A model generated the notes under the pieces. It was not told where the DNA came from and did not search any database. It was given only the letters and a program-made list of their open reading frames with translations. This document shows, piece after piece, positions 1 through 8,054 of a DNA stretch of 64,000 nt (position 1 is the stretch's first letter; every line of letters starts with the position of its first letter). Origin of the DNA: Neisseria lactamica NS19 (lineage in GTDB: Bacteria; Pseudomonadota; Gammaproteobacteria; Burkholderiales; Neisseriaceae); assembly GCA_000193795.2 (NCBI GenBank), contig AEPI01000039.1, forward strand, positions 1 through 64,000. The letters are read 5' to 3'. Made by a program: the position numbers and the translations under genes.

Positions 1-67
1 CGTCTGATCCTACCGCCCCGAAGGACGGATGTCCGAGTGGCGGGGTTTCAACCGAAAAGGAAATACG

Positions 68-1921
68 ATGAATACAGAAAACCGTTTTCCGGAACAATTC
101 GACATCCCGCTCTTCCTCAAAAACCTGCCCAAGCTGCCGGGCGTGTACCGTTTTTTCGACGAAGGCGGCAAGGTTTTATACGTCGGCAAAGCCGTCAACC
201 TCAAGCGGCGCGTGTCCGGTTATTTCCAAAAAAACGACCATTCGCCGCGCATCGCATTGATGGTGAAACAGGTTCGCCACATAGAAACCACCGTCACGCG
301 TTCCGAAGCCGAGGCTCTGATTCTTGAAAACAACTTCATTAAAGCCCTGTCGCCGAAATACAATATCCTTTTCCGCGATGACAAAAGCTACCCTTATCTG
401 ATGCTCAGCGGTCATCAATATCCGCAAATGGCGTATTACCGGGGCGCACTGAAAAAGCCCAACCAATACTTCGGCCCCTATCCCAACAGCAACGCCGTGC
501 GCGACAGCATTCAAGTATTGCAAAAAGTCTTTATGCTGCGTACCTGCGAAGACAGCGTGTTCGAACACCGCGACCGCCCTTGCCTGCTGTACCAAATCAA
601 ACGCTGCACCGCGCCCTGTGTCGGACACATCAGCGAAGAAGACTACCGCGACAGCGTGCGCCAAGCCGCCACCTTTCTCAACGGAAAAACCGACGAACTG
701 ACGCGTACCCTGCAACACAAAATGCAGACCGCCGCCGCCAATCTGCAATTTGAAGAAGCAGCCCGCTACCGCAACCAAATCCAAGCACTCGGCATCATGC
801 AGAGCAACCAGTTCATCGACAGCAAAAACCCGAACAACCCAAACGATATCGATTTACTTGCGCTGGCGGTTTCAGACGGCCTTGTCTGCGTACACTGGGT
901 CAGCATACGCGGCGGGCGGCACGTCGGCGACAAAAGCTTTTTCCCCGACACCAAAAACGATCCCGAACCAAACGGACAAGATTACGCTGAAGCCTTCGTC
1001 GCCCAACACTATCTGGGCAAAAACAAACCCGACATCATCATCAGCAACTTCCCCGTCCCCGACGCATTGAAAGAAGCCTTAGAGGGCGAACACGGCAAAC
1101 AAATGCAGTTCGTGACCAAAACCATAGGCGAACGCAAAGCCCGGTTGAAAATGGCGGAACAAAACGCACAAATGGCGATTGCCCAACGCCGCCTGCAACA
1201 AAGCAACCGGCAACACCGCATCGACGAGTTGGCAAAAATCCTGAACATGAATTCAGACGACCTCAACCGCCTCGAATGTTTCGACATCAGCCACACCCAA
1301 GGCGAAGCCACCATCGCCTCCTGCGTCGTGTACGACGAACAAAACATCCAACCCTCGCAATACCGCCGATACAACATCACCACCGCCAAACCCGGCGACG
1401 ACTACGCCGCCATGCGCGAAGTCCTCACCCGCCGCTACGGCAAAATGCAGGAAGCCGAAGCCAACGGCGAAGCCGTCAAATGGCCCGATGTCGTATTGAT
1501 TGACGGCGGCAAAGGACAAATCGGTGTCGCCGTATCGGTATGGGAAGAACTCGGACTGCACATTCCTTTGGTCGGTATTGCCAAAGGCCCCGAACGCAAA
1601 GCCGGTATGGAAGAACTCATACTGCCTTTTACCGGCGAAGTCTTCCGCCTGCCGCCCAATAGCCCGGCCTTGCATTTATTGCAAACCGTGCGCGACGAAT
1701 CCCACCGCTTCGCCATCACGGGGCATCGCAAAAAACGCGACAAAGCACGCGTTACCTCGTCCCTCAGCGACATCCCCGGCGTAGGCAGCAAACGCCGCCA
1801 AGCCCTGCTCACCCGCTTCGGCGGCCTGCGCGGCATCGTTGCCGCCGGCAAAGAAGATTTGGAACAAGTCAAAGGCATCAGCAAGGCATTGGCGGAAACC
1901 ATTTACAATCACCTGCATTAG
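68..1921 (+). CDS. uvrC: Excinuclease ABC subunit C (UvrC)
   Basis: UvrC makes the 3' and 5' incisions around DNA lesions recognised by UvrAB in nucleotide excision repair. The 617-residue product has the expected order: a GIY-YIG nuclease domain at about residues 22-100 (GVYRF, then VLYVGKA), a UvrB-interacting UVR motif near residues 215-245 (NLQFEEAARYR), an RNase H-like endonuclease half with FDISHTQGE near residue 403 and LIDGGKGQ near 477, and C-terminal helix-hairpin-helix repeats (IPGVGSKRR). The ATG at 68 is preferred over the upstream in-frame start at 29 because AAAGGAA lies just before it and the family begins close to this point. uvrB lies 9 kb downstream on the other strand; uvrA is not in the window. 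Very confident. Confidence 0.97.
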   Translation: MNTENRFPEQFDIPLFLKNLPKLPGVYRFFDEGGKVLYVGKAVNLKRRVSGYFQKNDHSPRIALMVKQVRHIETTVTRSEAEALILENNFIKALSPKYNILFRDDKSYPYLMLSGHQYPQMAYYRGALKKPNQYFGPYPNSNAVRDSIQVLQKVFMLRTCEDSVFEHRDRPCLLYQIKRCTAPCVGHISEEDYRDSVRQAATFLNGKTDELTRTLQHKMQTAAANLQFEEAARYRNQIQALGIMQSNQFIDSKNPNNPNDIDLLALAVSDGLVCVHWVSIRGGRHVGDKSFFPDTKNDPEPNGQDYAEAFVAQHYLGKNKPDIIISNFPVPDALKEALEGEHGKQMQFVTKTIGERKARLKMAEQNAQMAIAQRRLQQSNRQHRIDELAKILNMNSDDLNRLECFDISHTQGEATIASCVVYDEQNIQPSQYRRYNITTAKPGDDYAAMREVLTRRYGKMQEAEANGEAVKWPDVVLIDGGKGQIGVAVSVWEELGLHIPLVGIAKGPERKAGMEELILPFTGEVFRLPPNSPALHLLQTVRDESHRFAITGHRKKRDKARVTSSLSDIPGVGSKRRQALLTRFGGLRGIVAAGKEDLEQVKGISKALAETIYNHLH

Positions 1922-2039
1922 TGTGCCGCCCAAGCAAAAACCGTCTGTAAAAAAATATGATACAGTAGGCCGGCGTGCCGATATAAACCTAACTTCATAA
2001 CGAATAACGATGATTCGACAAAACGGAAAACGATCTGAT

Positions 2040-3443
2040 ATGAACAATCCCGACTTACCCTATCGGCAGGCCTTAGACTGCCTTTCTCAAAAACAATATA
2101 ACTTTACCGAAGTCCGCCGACTGCTGACAGAAGCGGCCTCGGCAGGTCATCCCGCCGCCGCATTCGAGTTGGCAAAACACCTGATGGATGCGGACAGCCC
2201 CTACCAAGACCGCGAACAAGGTATGAAAATGCTCCGCATCGCCGCCGAACAGGGGCATCCCTACGCGCGTTACAATCTGGCATATATCCAAGAATTGGAA
2301 GGCGCGCCCCCTGAAACCCTGATATCGCTTTACAGGCCTCCGGCAGAAGCAGGAGTGCCCGAAGCGCAAGTCCGCCTGATGTACCTGCTGTACGCGTCCC
2401 GGCATTTTGAAGAAGCACTCGAATGGGCAAAAACGACCGCAAAAAACAACAATCCCCACGGGCAATACCTGCTCGCCCAATACTGCCGGTACGGCACACC
2501 GCCGGATTTTGAAACGGCGCACCTGCTCTACCGCAAAGCGGCGGCACAAGGCTTGGCGGCGGCACACTGGCAGCTCGGGTTGCAATACCGGTTCGGACAA
2601 GGGACGCAAACCGACACAGCACAAGCCGTCAATCATTTGCGTGCCGCCGCGCAACAAGGATACATTCCCGCCTGCACTCCGCTTGCCGAACTCATCCTGC
2701 CTACCGCCCCCGATGAGGCCGTTTACTGGTTTCAACAGGCGGCACAGGAAAACGACCCCGATGCCCATACCTCACTTGCCGACATCTACCTGCAAGGCAA
2801 ATATTTGGAAAGAAACCACAAACTTGCCCTGCATCATGCCGAAGCAGCCGCCGCCGAACGCCATCCCGAAGGCTTGCGGATACTGGGCGACATCTGCCGC
2901 TACGGGCTGGGCATCGCTTCCGATAAAGAAAAAGCCCGGCATTATTACCGGCAGGCAGCCGAAGCCGGCAGCCTTGCCGCGTATCAGAAACTCATATCCG
3001 ACAGCGCGTTAAACCATCCCGACCAATACGGCGGCATCAAAGATTCCGCCATCAGGCGGCAACAGGCAGAGCAGCTTTATCAAAAAGCCCAAGCCCTGCA
3101 TTACGGATTACAATGCGCGCCCGAATATGCAGCCGCGCTCAAACTCTACACAGAAGCCGCAGAACTCGGACACAGCAAAGCCCAAACCAATCTGGGCAGT
3201 ATGTATTACTTCGGACAGGGCGCAGCCGCCGACTACAACAAAGCCCGCAAATGGTTTGAACAAGCCGCCGCGCATAAAGACAGTATGGCGTTCTATAACC
3301 TCGCCTGCATCCATTACAGCGGACACGGTGTCAAGCCGGACAAAGAAAAAGCCTGCCGCTACCTGCAAGAAGCCATAAACAATGGATACGGGCAAAAAAA
3401 CGTTCTGCAAGAACTGCTGCAACAGTGGCAAAATGCCGTCTGA
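2040..3443 (+). CDS. Sel1-repeat (TPR-like) protein
   Basis: A 467-residue protein built almost wholly of Sel1-like repeats of about 36 residues with the typical A..LG..Y..G.G...D...A..W...AA.QG pattern, clearest at about residues 185-230 (HWQLGLQYRFGQG), 285-310 and 385-450 (NLGSMYYFGQGAAAD, then NLACIHYSGHG). Such repeats form alpha-solenoids for protein-protein contacts; no catalytic motif is seen and the partner is unknown. There is no signal peptide, so it is probably cytoplasmic. The start is uncertain: ATG 2010 gives ten more residues, but GGAAA precedes ATG 2040. The stop codon lies inside an uptake sequence, common in Neisseria. Its job cannot be inferred from uvrC or trmB beside it. 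Confidence 0.85.
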   Translation: MNNPDLPYRQALDCLSQKQYNFTEVRRLLTEAASAGHPAAAFELAKHLMDADSPYQDREQGMKMLRIAAEQGHPYARYNLAYIQELEGAPPETLISLYRPPAEAGVPEAQVRLMYLLYASRHFEEALEWAKTTAKNNNPHGQYLLAQYCRYGTPPDFETAHLLYRKAAAQGLAAAHWQLGLQYRFGQGTQTDTAQAVNHLRAAAQQGYIPACTPLAELILPTAPDEAVYWFQQAAQENDPDAHTSLADIYLQGKYLERNHKLALHHAEAAAAERHPEGLRILGDICRYGLGIASDKEKARHYYRQAAEAGSLAAYQKLISDSALNHPDQYGGIKDSAIRRQQAEQLYQKAQALHYGLQCAPEYAAALKLYTEAAELGHSKAQTNLGSMYYFGQGAAADYNKARKWFEQAAAHKDSMAFYNLACIHYSGHGVKPDKEKACRYLQEAINNGYGQKNVLQELLQQWQNAV

Positions 3444-3501
3444 ACAGCGTTACACCTACCCTGCTGAAACGAAACAGGTATAATCGCCCCTTTCCCTTCC
3501 C

Positions 3502-3534
3502 GCCGTCCGAACAGACATTTCACATTCAGACGGC
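3502..3534. terminator. Uptake-sequence hairpin after the Sel1 gene
   Basis: An imperfect inverted pair of uptake sequences (GCCGTCCGAA and TTCAGACGGC, 13-base loop) lies between the Sel1 gene and trmB. Paired uptake sequences commonly serve as Rho-independent terminators in Neisseria. No clear T-run follows, so termination here may be weak. Confidence 0.5.
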
Positions 3535-3564
3535 ATCCTGATTGCACAAGCGCACGAAAGCATT

Positions 3565-4281
3565 ATGACAGACACCGCCGAAAACCAAACACCAAACGAC
3601 CGTCAAGCCGCCCCCCCCCGCAGTATCCGCAGCTTCGTCCTCCGCCAAAGCCATATGACCGCCGCGCAGCAACGCGCCATCGATACCTTATGGGACAGCT
3701 TCGGCATCGGCTACCAAGCAACACCGGCCGATCTTAATGCCCGTTTCGGAAGCAGCCGGCCCAAAATCCTCGAAATAGGCTTCGGTATGGGGACGGCAAC
3801 CGCAGAAATCGCCCGCAGGCTGCCCGAAACCGACTTTCTCGCCATCGACGTACACGGCCCCGGCGTAGGCAACCTGCTCAAACTCATCAACGAAAACCAT
3901 TTGGAAAACATCCGCGTGATGCGGCACGATGCCGTAGAAGTTGTCGAAAATATGCTGCAAGACGGCTCGCTCGACGGCATCCACATATTCTTCCCCGACC
4001 CGTGGCACAAAAAACGCCACCACAAACGCCGTCTGATACAAGCCCCCTTCATCGCCAAACTACTGCCCAAACTCAAAACCGGCGGCTATATCCACCTGGC
4101 GACAGACTGGGAAGAATATGCACGGCAGATGCTTGAAGTCCTCAGTAGCTTCGACAGCCTGCAAAATACGGCGGCAGACTACGCCCCCACCCCGGACTAC
4201 CGCCCCGAAACCAAATTCGAAGCGCGCGGCAAACGCCTCGGGCACGGCGTTTGGGACTTGGTATTCAAACGGATGGGCTAA
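3565..4281 (+). CDS. trmB: tRNA (guanine-N7-)-methyltransferase
   Basis: Transfers a methyl group from S-adenosylmethionine to N7 of G46 in tRNA variable loops. The 238-residue protein shows the Rossmann SAM motif ILEIGFGMGTATAE at about residues 69-82, LAIDVHGPGVGNL in the second strand, the acidic RHDAVEV segment, and the family signature FPDPWHKKRHHKRRL near residues 140-154, which carries the catalytic aspartate and basic tRNA-binding residues. The N-terminal 30 residues are variable and contain a run of nine C (3611-3619) coding Ala-Pro-Pro; length changes there would frameshift the gene. A strong uptake-sequence terminator follows. Very confident on function. Confidence 0.95.
   Translation: MTDTAENQTPNDRQAAPPRSIRSFVLRQSHMTAAQQRAIDTLWDSFGIGYQATPADLNARFGSSRPKILEIGFGMGTATAEIARRLPETDFLAIDVHGPGVGNLLKLINENHLENIRVMRHDAVEVVENMLQDGSLDGIHIFFPDPWHKKRHHKRRLIQAPFIAKLLPKLKTGGYIHLATDWEEYARQMLEVLSSFDSLQNTAADYAPTPDYRPETKFEARGKRLGHGVWDLVFKRMG
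3611..3619 (+). repeat. Poly-C tract (C9) inside trmB
   Basis: Nine consecutive C lie at codons 16-19 of trmB, in frame in this copy. Homopolymeric C/G tracts of this length are the usual substrate for slipped-strand phase variation in Neisseria, though such tracts usually sit in surface-antigen genes. Whether this tract varies cannot be told from one sequence. Confidence 0.6.
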
Positions 4282-4294
4282 CAAACCGCCGGAT

Positions 4295-4340
4295 AAAAAA
4301 ATGCCGTTTGAAGCATGTTTGCTTACAGACGGCATTTTTT
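4295..4340. terminator. Terminator after trmB
   Basis: A long hairpin made of a variant uptake sequence (ATGCCGTTTGAAGC) and its near-complement (GCTTACAGACGGCAT), with an A-run before and a T-run after, so it could work in both directions. It marks the boundary between the core gene trmB and the AT-rich island. Confidence 0.8.
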
Positions 4341-4612
4341 CAAGATAAAGCAGCGAGTGATGTTTCGATACAATTTTTAAAACAATGGTTTGAACGGCAA
4401 AACGCGTGTGTACCGCACGCATCCTTAGTAGGTTTTATGCACATCGGTTTTAAAGTTTGTGCCGCCCGCAGGTAGTATGTGATAGCTACGCACGCGGTTG
4501 GTGTGATGTAGGCTACGGCTTTCTAATTATTCATCGTTATCAAACAAAGACTTAGGTGTACATTCAGGCATAGTTAACAAAACAACTAAACCTCTATTTA
4601 CTGGAAAATAAA
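4341..4612. other. Gene-free stretch at the start of the AT-rich island
   Basis: About 270 bases with short open frames only. I see no convincing gene, RNA or repeat. Composition shifts from ordinary neisserial DNA to AT-rich near 4520, which probably marks the edge of acquired DNA. Confidence 0.4.
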
Positions 4613-4960
4613 ATGACTTATTTAAAAATAATAACAATCAGTATAGTTTTATACATTTTATTATTACAAATTAATCTCAAAATGTTAGAAAAAAGGATTG
4701 ATTTCTTAGTAGAAAATATAGATAAATATTATCAGCAATATGGATCTTACCCAAATAATTTTGATTTTATATCAACTAAAACTGATTTTACTACTAAATC
4801 ATATTGTGATTTTTGGGATAAAAATATTGCAGGATATGGTAATTGTTACTTCATAAAGAATGATAAAGACTATACTATTTTAGTCATGGGTTTCTCATCG
4901 AAAATACTATTTTCATCTCACAATAAAATAAAAGAATTCAATTCAAATAAATATGATTAA
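4613..4960 (+). CDS. Small membrane-anchored protein, pseudopilin-like
   Basis: A 115-residue AT-rich gene of unknown function. The first 25 residues form one hydrophobic helix (IITISIVLYILLLQI), followed by an amphipathic helix and the phrase NIDKYYQQYGSYPNN, which resembles the start of the globular part of type II secretion and type IV pseudopilins (a tyrosine-rich helix followed by G-x-YP). Two cysteines (SYCDFW and GNCYF) could form a disulfide outside the membrane. A proper prepilin peptidase site (G followed by FTLIE) is absent, so it is at most a degenerate pseudopilin. GGAAAA lies nine bases before the ATG. Base composition is far below the neighbours in GC, suggesting transfer. It stands alone beside REP repeats. 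Confidence 0.6.
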   Translation: MTYLKIITISIVLYILLLQINLKMLEKRIDFLVENIDKYYQQYGSYPNNFDFISTKTDFTTKSYCDFWDKNIAGYGNCYFIKNDKDYTILVMGFSSKILFSSHNKIKEFNSNKYD

Positions 4961-4968
4961 ATTCAACA

Positions 4969-5028
4969 AGCAAGCCGTAGCCCGCATAAAATCTTTAGTT
5001 TTCCGTATGTCGGATTCTCGAATCCGAC
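4969..5028. repeat. REP-like element with palindrome
   Basis: Contains AGCAAGCCGTAGCCCGCAT, a conserved stretch, then the palindrome GTCGGATTC-TC-GAATCCGAC at 5009-5028. The same unit recurs at 5843-5901, at 6541-6593 continued at 7411, and in part at 7950. It adjoins a truncated RAYT gene, as expected for REP elements mobilised by that transposase. Confidence 0.75.
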
Positions 5029-5034
5029 ATTACT

Positions 5035-5277
5035 TTAATCGTATTCAATAGAAAAGTCCGCATTGCCGCCACCCCCAATTATGCGGATAAATACCCTATT
5101 TGACATAACGGTGAAACGTAGAAAACCGCCAATCGGAAATTTGTCCTACATAGCCATGTTTGACCGGATTGAAATGCAGATAATCAAAATGGCAGGCAAA
5201 ATCGGCCTCATCGCGGATAGTATGTTCCCAAAAGCGTTTTTGCCAAAGCCTGAGATTGCCGCCGATTAAATATTGGT
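5035..5277 (-). pseudogene. Truncated REP-associated tyrosine transposase remnant
   Basis: The sequence closely matches the 3' half of the intact transposase at 7428-7919, including the block coding for the catalytic-tyrosine region (YLHFNPVKHGYVG). Homology stops abruptly at 5277 within the codons for YLIGSN. The N-terminal half with the HUH motif is missing, and the C-run near 5076 has one extra C, which shifts the frame at the C-terminus. It cannot make an active enzyme. It keeps the REP palindrome downstream, so it looks like a partial or decayed copy of the same unit. Confidence 0.85.
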
Positions 5278-5334
5278 AAAAAGGGAAAGCCTACAAGTTT
5301 AAAATTTAAATTCCCAGCTAAATAAGGTTTTACT

Positions 5335-5799
5335 ATGAATAAAGAAACAGCAGAAGAAATACAATGCGGATTTGAATATTTGGCCTTTGATGATCTTACT
5401 CCGATATCTTTTGCACCGCTAGGGCGCGAACCGCAAACATGGCAATGGCAATTTGCAGTTGAATTTATATATCGGCTATTAGTATGTGAATTGGCTATTT
5501 TATGGCCTTTTACATTTGATAAAAAACAAGAGATATTCATGTTTTGCCAGGAATTTGCAAAACAAAATCCTTTTGGTATGGAAAATAATGAATTATGGTA
5601 TTCTGGGGAAATTACATTAACAAAAAAAGGGTTGGATTTAGTTAAATTTTATATTCCCGAACTATTCGAATGCGAAGATTTGCCATTTGAGCTTAATCAT
5701 TCGTTCATTCTAGCGCTAGAATCTATTTTTTCAGATTATGAAGTTCCATGGGAGGAAAATAATCCATTAATACCTATAAAAATATTAGATAATAAATAA
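5335..5799 (+). CDS. Hypothetical protein in AT-rich island
   Basis: An open frame of 154 residues with no family that I recognise. It is acidic and rich in aromatic residues (PQTWQWQFAVEFIYRL, ELWYSGEITLTKKGL), without signal peptide or membrane helix, so probably a soluble cytoplasmic protein. The size, acidity, low GC and position between REP repeats next to a SUKH-like gene are typical of polymorphic-toxin immunity proteins, but this is inference from context. AAGG lies nine bases before the ATG. No toxin gene is adjacent. Confidence 0.6.
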   Translation: MNKETAEEIQCGFEYLAFDDLTPISFAPLGREPQTWQWQFAVEFIYRLLVCELAILWPFTFDKKQEIFMFCQEFAKQNPFGMENNELWYSGEITLTKKGLDLVKFYIPELFECEDLPFELNHSFILALESIFSDYEVPWEENNPLIPIKILDNK

Positions 5800-5840
5800 A
5801 TTACGTAGGTAGGCTCAAAACTTCTTTAGAGACGATTAAG

Positions 5841-5986
5841 AAGCAAGCCGTAGCTCGCATGAAATCTTTAGTTTTCCGCAGGTCGGATTCTTGAATCCGA
5901 CATTTTGGGCATTGCGGCAATGGATTGCAACGACGGGAATCTTAAAGGTTTTGTCGGATACAAGTATCCGACCTACGCTTGCTGAA
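5841..5986. repeat. REP-like double palindrome element
   Basis: Two palindromes lie in one element: GTCGGATTC-TT-GAATCCGAC at 5882-5901 and GTCGGATAC-AA-GTATCCGAC at 5953-5972, joined by about 50 bases (starting CATTTTGGGCATTGCGGCAA). The same pair with nearly the same linker follows the intact transposase at 7950-8039. The arrangement resembles bacterial interspersed mosaic elements. Confidence 0.8.
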
Positions 5987-6056
5987 CAGCATCAAGGCGG
6001 CATTCATCGGGCAGATGGACCATTAAGAAATCTTCAAAAACATTTGGATAGATAAT

Positions 6057-6539
6057 ATGTTTGAACGAATAAAGAATTCTTCTATTATTGTGAATAATTT
6101 CGATGAATATTCATTATGCCAAGAGAAAAATCTATTTTTTAAATTACCAGATAGTGATTTTCTAGAGTTAGAAAAGCATATCCAAATCCCATATGATTTA
6201 TTCTGCTTTTGGAAAGAAATTGGCTATGGTTTTCTTACTGTAAATGAAAGTGGAAGTATTCGCTCGAAGTCCGATAACCGAATTATGGATCCTTTATCCA
6301 TTTTAGATATATTGATTGGGGAGTCAGAACAAATTTCTTCTGATTTTCTTATTGAGCCATATCAAGTACCATTTTTCGAAAGATTTAGTGAATATTTTAT
6401 TTGTTTTGATAGGAGAAATTTAGATAAGCCTAAACAACCTGTCTATTGGATATGGGATATGGAAAATCCGTTAGCTGACTCAATAGAGAGTTTTATTTAC
6501 AAGTTATTTGAAAATCCTGATTTTTTAAATGAAATCTAG
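6057..6539 (+). CDS. SMI1/KNR4 (SUKH)-like immunity-type protein
   Basis: A 160-residue acidic, AT-rich gene. The segment at about residues 35-62 (LEKHIQIPYDLFCFWKEIGYG) fits the SUKH-family N-terminal signature: a helix, then proline, a hydrophobic-aromatic helix, and a G-[YN]-G turn followed by a strand. The later IYKLFENPDF helix also fits the fold. SUKH proteins are frequent immunity partners of polymorphic and contact-dependent toxins. No toxin is encoded next to it here, so it would be an orphan. It has no signal peptide. It is flanked on both sides by REP elements, the right-hand one carrying the IS insertion. Confidence 0.6.
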   Translation: MFERIKNSSIIVNNFDEYSLCQEKNLFFKLPDSDFLELEKHIQIPYDLFCFWKEIGYGFLTVNESGSIRSKSDNRIMDPLSILDILIGESEQISSDFLIEPYQVPFFERFSEYFICFDRRNLDKPKQPVYWIWDMENPLADSIESFIYKLFENPDFLNEI

Positions 6540-6592
6540 TAAGCAAGCGTAGCCCGCATGAAATCTTTAGTTTTCCGCAGGTCGGATTCTTA

Positions 6593-7410
6593 GAACCTGC
6601 ATTCACAAAAATGATAAAATATCTTTATGACTAGAAAATCCTACCCAACAGACTTAACAGATGCCCAATGGCAAGCGATTGAGCCACATTTTAACCGGCT
6701 ACGCCACTACAAATGGGATAAACGCAAATTAGTGAATGCCGTTTTGTACATTACCAAAACAGGTTGCCAATGGCGTATGCTGCCCAATGATTTTCCACCT
6801 TATCCAACCGTATGGAGTTTCTATCGCAGAGCCAACCAATCAGGCTTATGGGATAGGATTCTTTTGGCATTGGTTCAAAAAAACGTTTAATCCATCAAAA
6901 ACAAGCGATGCCGACTTATGCCATTATTGATTCGCAAAGTGTCAAAACAGCTTCCGGCGCACATGATAAAGGTTTTGACGGAGGTAAAAAAATCAAAGGT
7001 CGTAAGCGACATATAGCTGTTGATACGTTGGGTAACCTATTGTCTGTTGTGGTTCATGCAGCCAATATTCATGACACAAAAGCAGGTATTTTTGTAGCAA
7101 AAAAAGCGTTTGAGACCTATCCTGGTTTAAAAGGTTTCTGTGCAGACGCAGGTTATCGGAATACATTTGAGCGAGAAGTATCGGAGCAATTGGGTTTAAC
7201 TGTTGAGATTTCAAAGAAAATTCAAGATATTTCTTGGCATATCCTGCCCAAACGTTGGATTGTAGAACGAACGCTTGCATGGTTAGGTTGGTCTCGACGT
7301 TTAGCAAAAGATTTTGAGCAGACGAATTTATCTGCTGAAAATTTTGTCAAACTAGGGTATATTTCACAAATATTAAAATTTATCAAATAGTTGTTTGTGA
7401 ATACAGGTTC
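6593..7410 (+). mobile_element. IS5-family insertion sequence (818 bp) inside a REP palindrome
   Basis: The ends are GAACCTGCATTCACAAA and, inverted at the right, GAACCTGTATTCACAAA (16 of 17 match). The trinucleotide TTA flanks both ends (6590-6592 and 7411-7413), a likely target duplication as in IS427-type members. Removing the element and one TTA restores a REP palindrome (GTCGGATTCTTAAATCCGAC), so the insertion hit the palindrome centre. It encodes one transposase in two overlapping frames. The copy looks intact and recent because its ends are nearly perfect. Confidence 0.85.
6627..7390 (+). CDS. IS5-family transposase made by -1 frameshifting
   Basis: Frame one (6627-6890, 87 residues) carries the DUF4096-type N-terminus (LTDAQWQAIEPHF, GCQWRMLPNDFPPYPTVW). 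Frame two, entered upstream of 6908, carries the DDE catalytic domain: first aspartate in YAIIDSQSVKT, then GRKRHIAVDTLGNLL, second aspartate in KGFCADAGYRN, and the terminal glutamate in WIVERTLAWLG. The frames overlap at the heptamer A-AAA-AAC at 6878-6884, in register with frame one and followed soon by UAA. This is a canonical -1 slippery site, giving a fusion of about 254 residues. A frameshift is the normal expression mode of this IS group, so I do not call it a pseudogene. Confidence 0.85.
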
Positions 7411-7427
7411 TTAAATCCGACATTACT

Positions 7428-7919
7428 TTAATCGTATTCAATAGAAAAGTCCGCATTGCCGCCACCCCAATTATGCGGATAAATACCCTGTTCGACATAA
7501 CGGTGAAACGTAGAAAACCGCCAATCGGAAATTTGTCCTACATAGCCATGTTTGACCGGATTGAAATGCAGATAATCAAAATGGCAGGCAAAATCGGCCT
7601 CATCGCGGATAGTATATTCCCAAAAGCGTTTTTGCCAAAGCCTGAGATTGCTGCCGATTAAATATTGGCTGTGCCGCTTAATCTGCCGCCAGCGTTCCGA
7701 ATAAGCAGAATCATTGTCCGGCAGCCGCCATATGGTATGCAGATGGTTAGGCATCAACACCCATACCAAAATTTCAAACGGATACCGTTCGCGCACCGCC
7801 ATTACCGCCTGCCACAAAGCCAAACGCACCGCATCATCGGTCAAAATCTTCTGCCGTTTATTGGTTGCAACCGTAAAAAAGTCAGTGCCGCCATTGCGGT
7901 AAAAACGACGGTATTTCAC
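7428..7919 (-). CDS. REP-associated tyrosine transposase (RAYT)
   Basis: A 163-residue Y1 (HUH) single-strand nuclease of the family that moves REP palindromes. It shows the metal-binding HUH motif in LMPNHLHTIW at about residues 55-64 and the catalytic-tyrosine region FDYLHFNPVKHGYVG at about residues 114-128, both in the order expected of PF01797 proteins. The start is followed by the family phrase YRRFYRNGGTDFFTV. It is flanked on both sides by REP palindromes (left one split by the IS, right one at 7950-8039), the normal organisation of a RAYT unit. A decayed second copy lies at 5035-5277. It appears complete and may still be active. Confidence 0.9.
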   Translation of the reverse strand: MKYRRFYRNGGTDFFTVATNKRQKILTDDAVRLALWQAVMAVRERYPFEILVWVLMPNHLHTIWRLPDNDSAYSERWRQIKRHSQYLIGSNLRLWQKRFWEYTIRDEADFACHFDYLHFNPVKHGYVGQISDWRFSTFHRYVEQGIYPHNWGGGNADFSIEYD

Positions 7920-7949
7920 AGTGTTATATACTCAGAATGATTGTGCAGA

Positions 7950-8039
7950 TCGGATTCTCAAATCCGACATTTTGGGCATTGCTGCAATGGATTGCAACGA
8001 TAGGAATGTTAAAGGTTTTGTCGGATACAAGTATCCGAC
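7950..8039. repeat. REP double palindrome downstream of the RAYT promoter side
   Basis: The first palindrome (ATCGGATT-CTCA-AATCCGAC, slightly degenerate) and the second (GTCGGATAC-AA-GTATCCGAC at 8020-8039) repeat the pair at 5882-5972 with nearly the same linker. Together with the IS-split REP at 6579-7420 they bracket the RAYT gene. Confidence 0.8.
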
Positions 8040-8054
8040 CTACGCTTGCTACAC

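Noticed and set aside
6627..7390. Transposase as a frameshift pseudogene
   Set aside because: The overlap carries a canonical in-register slippery heptamer, so programmed frameshifting is more likely.
4969..8039. CRISPR-like array from the repeated palindromes
   Set aside because: The repeats are REP palindromes at irregular spacing with a RAYT gene; no regular spacers and no cas genes.
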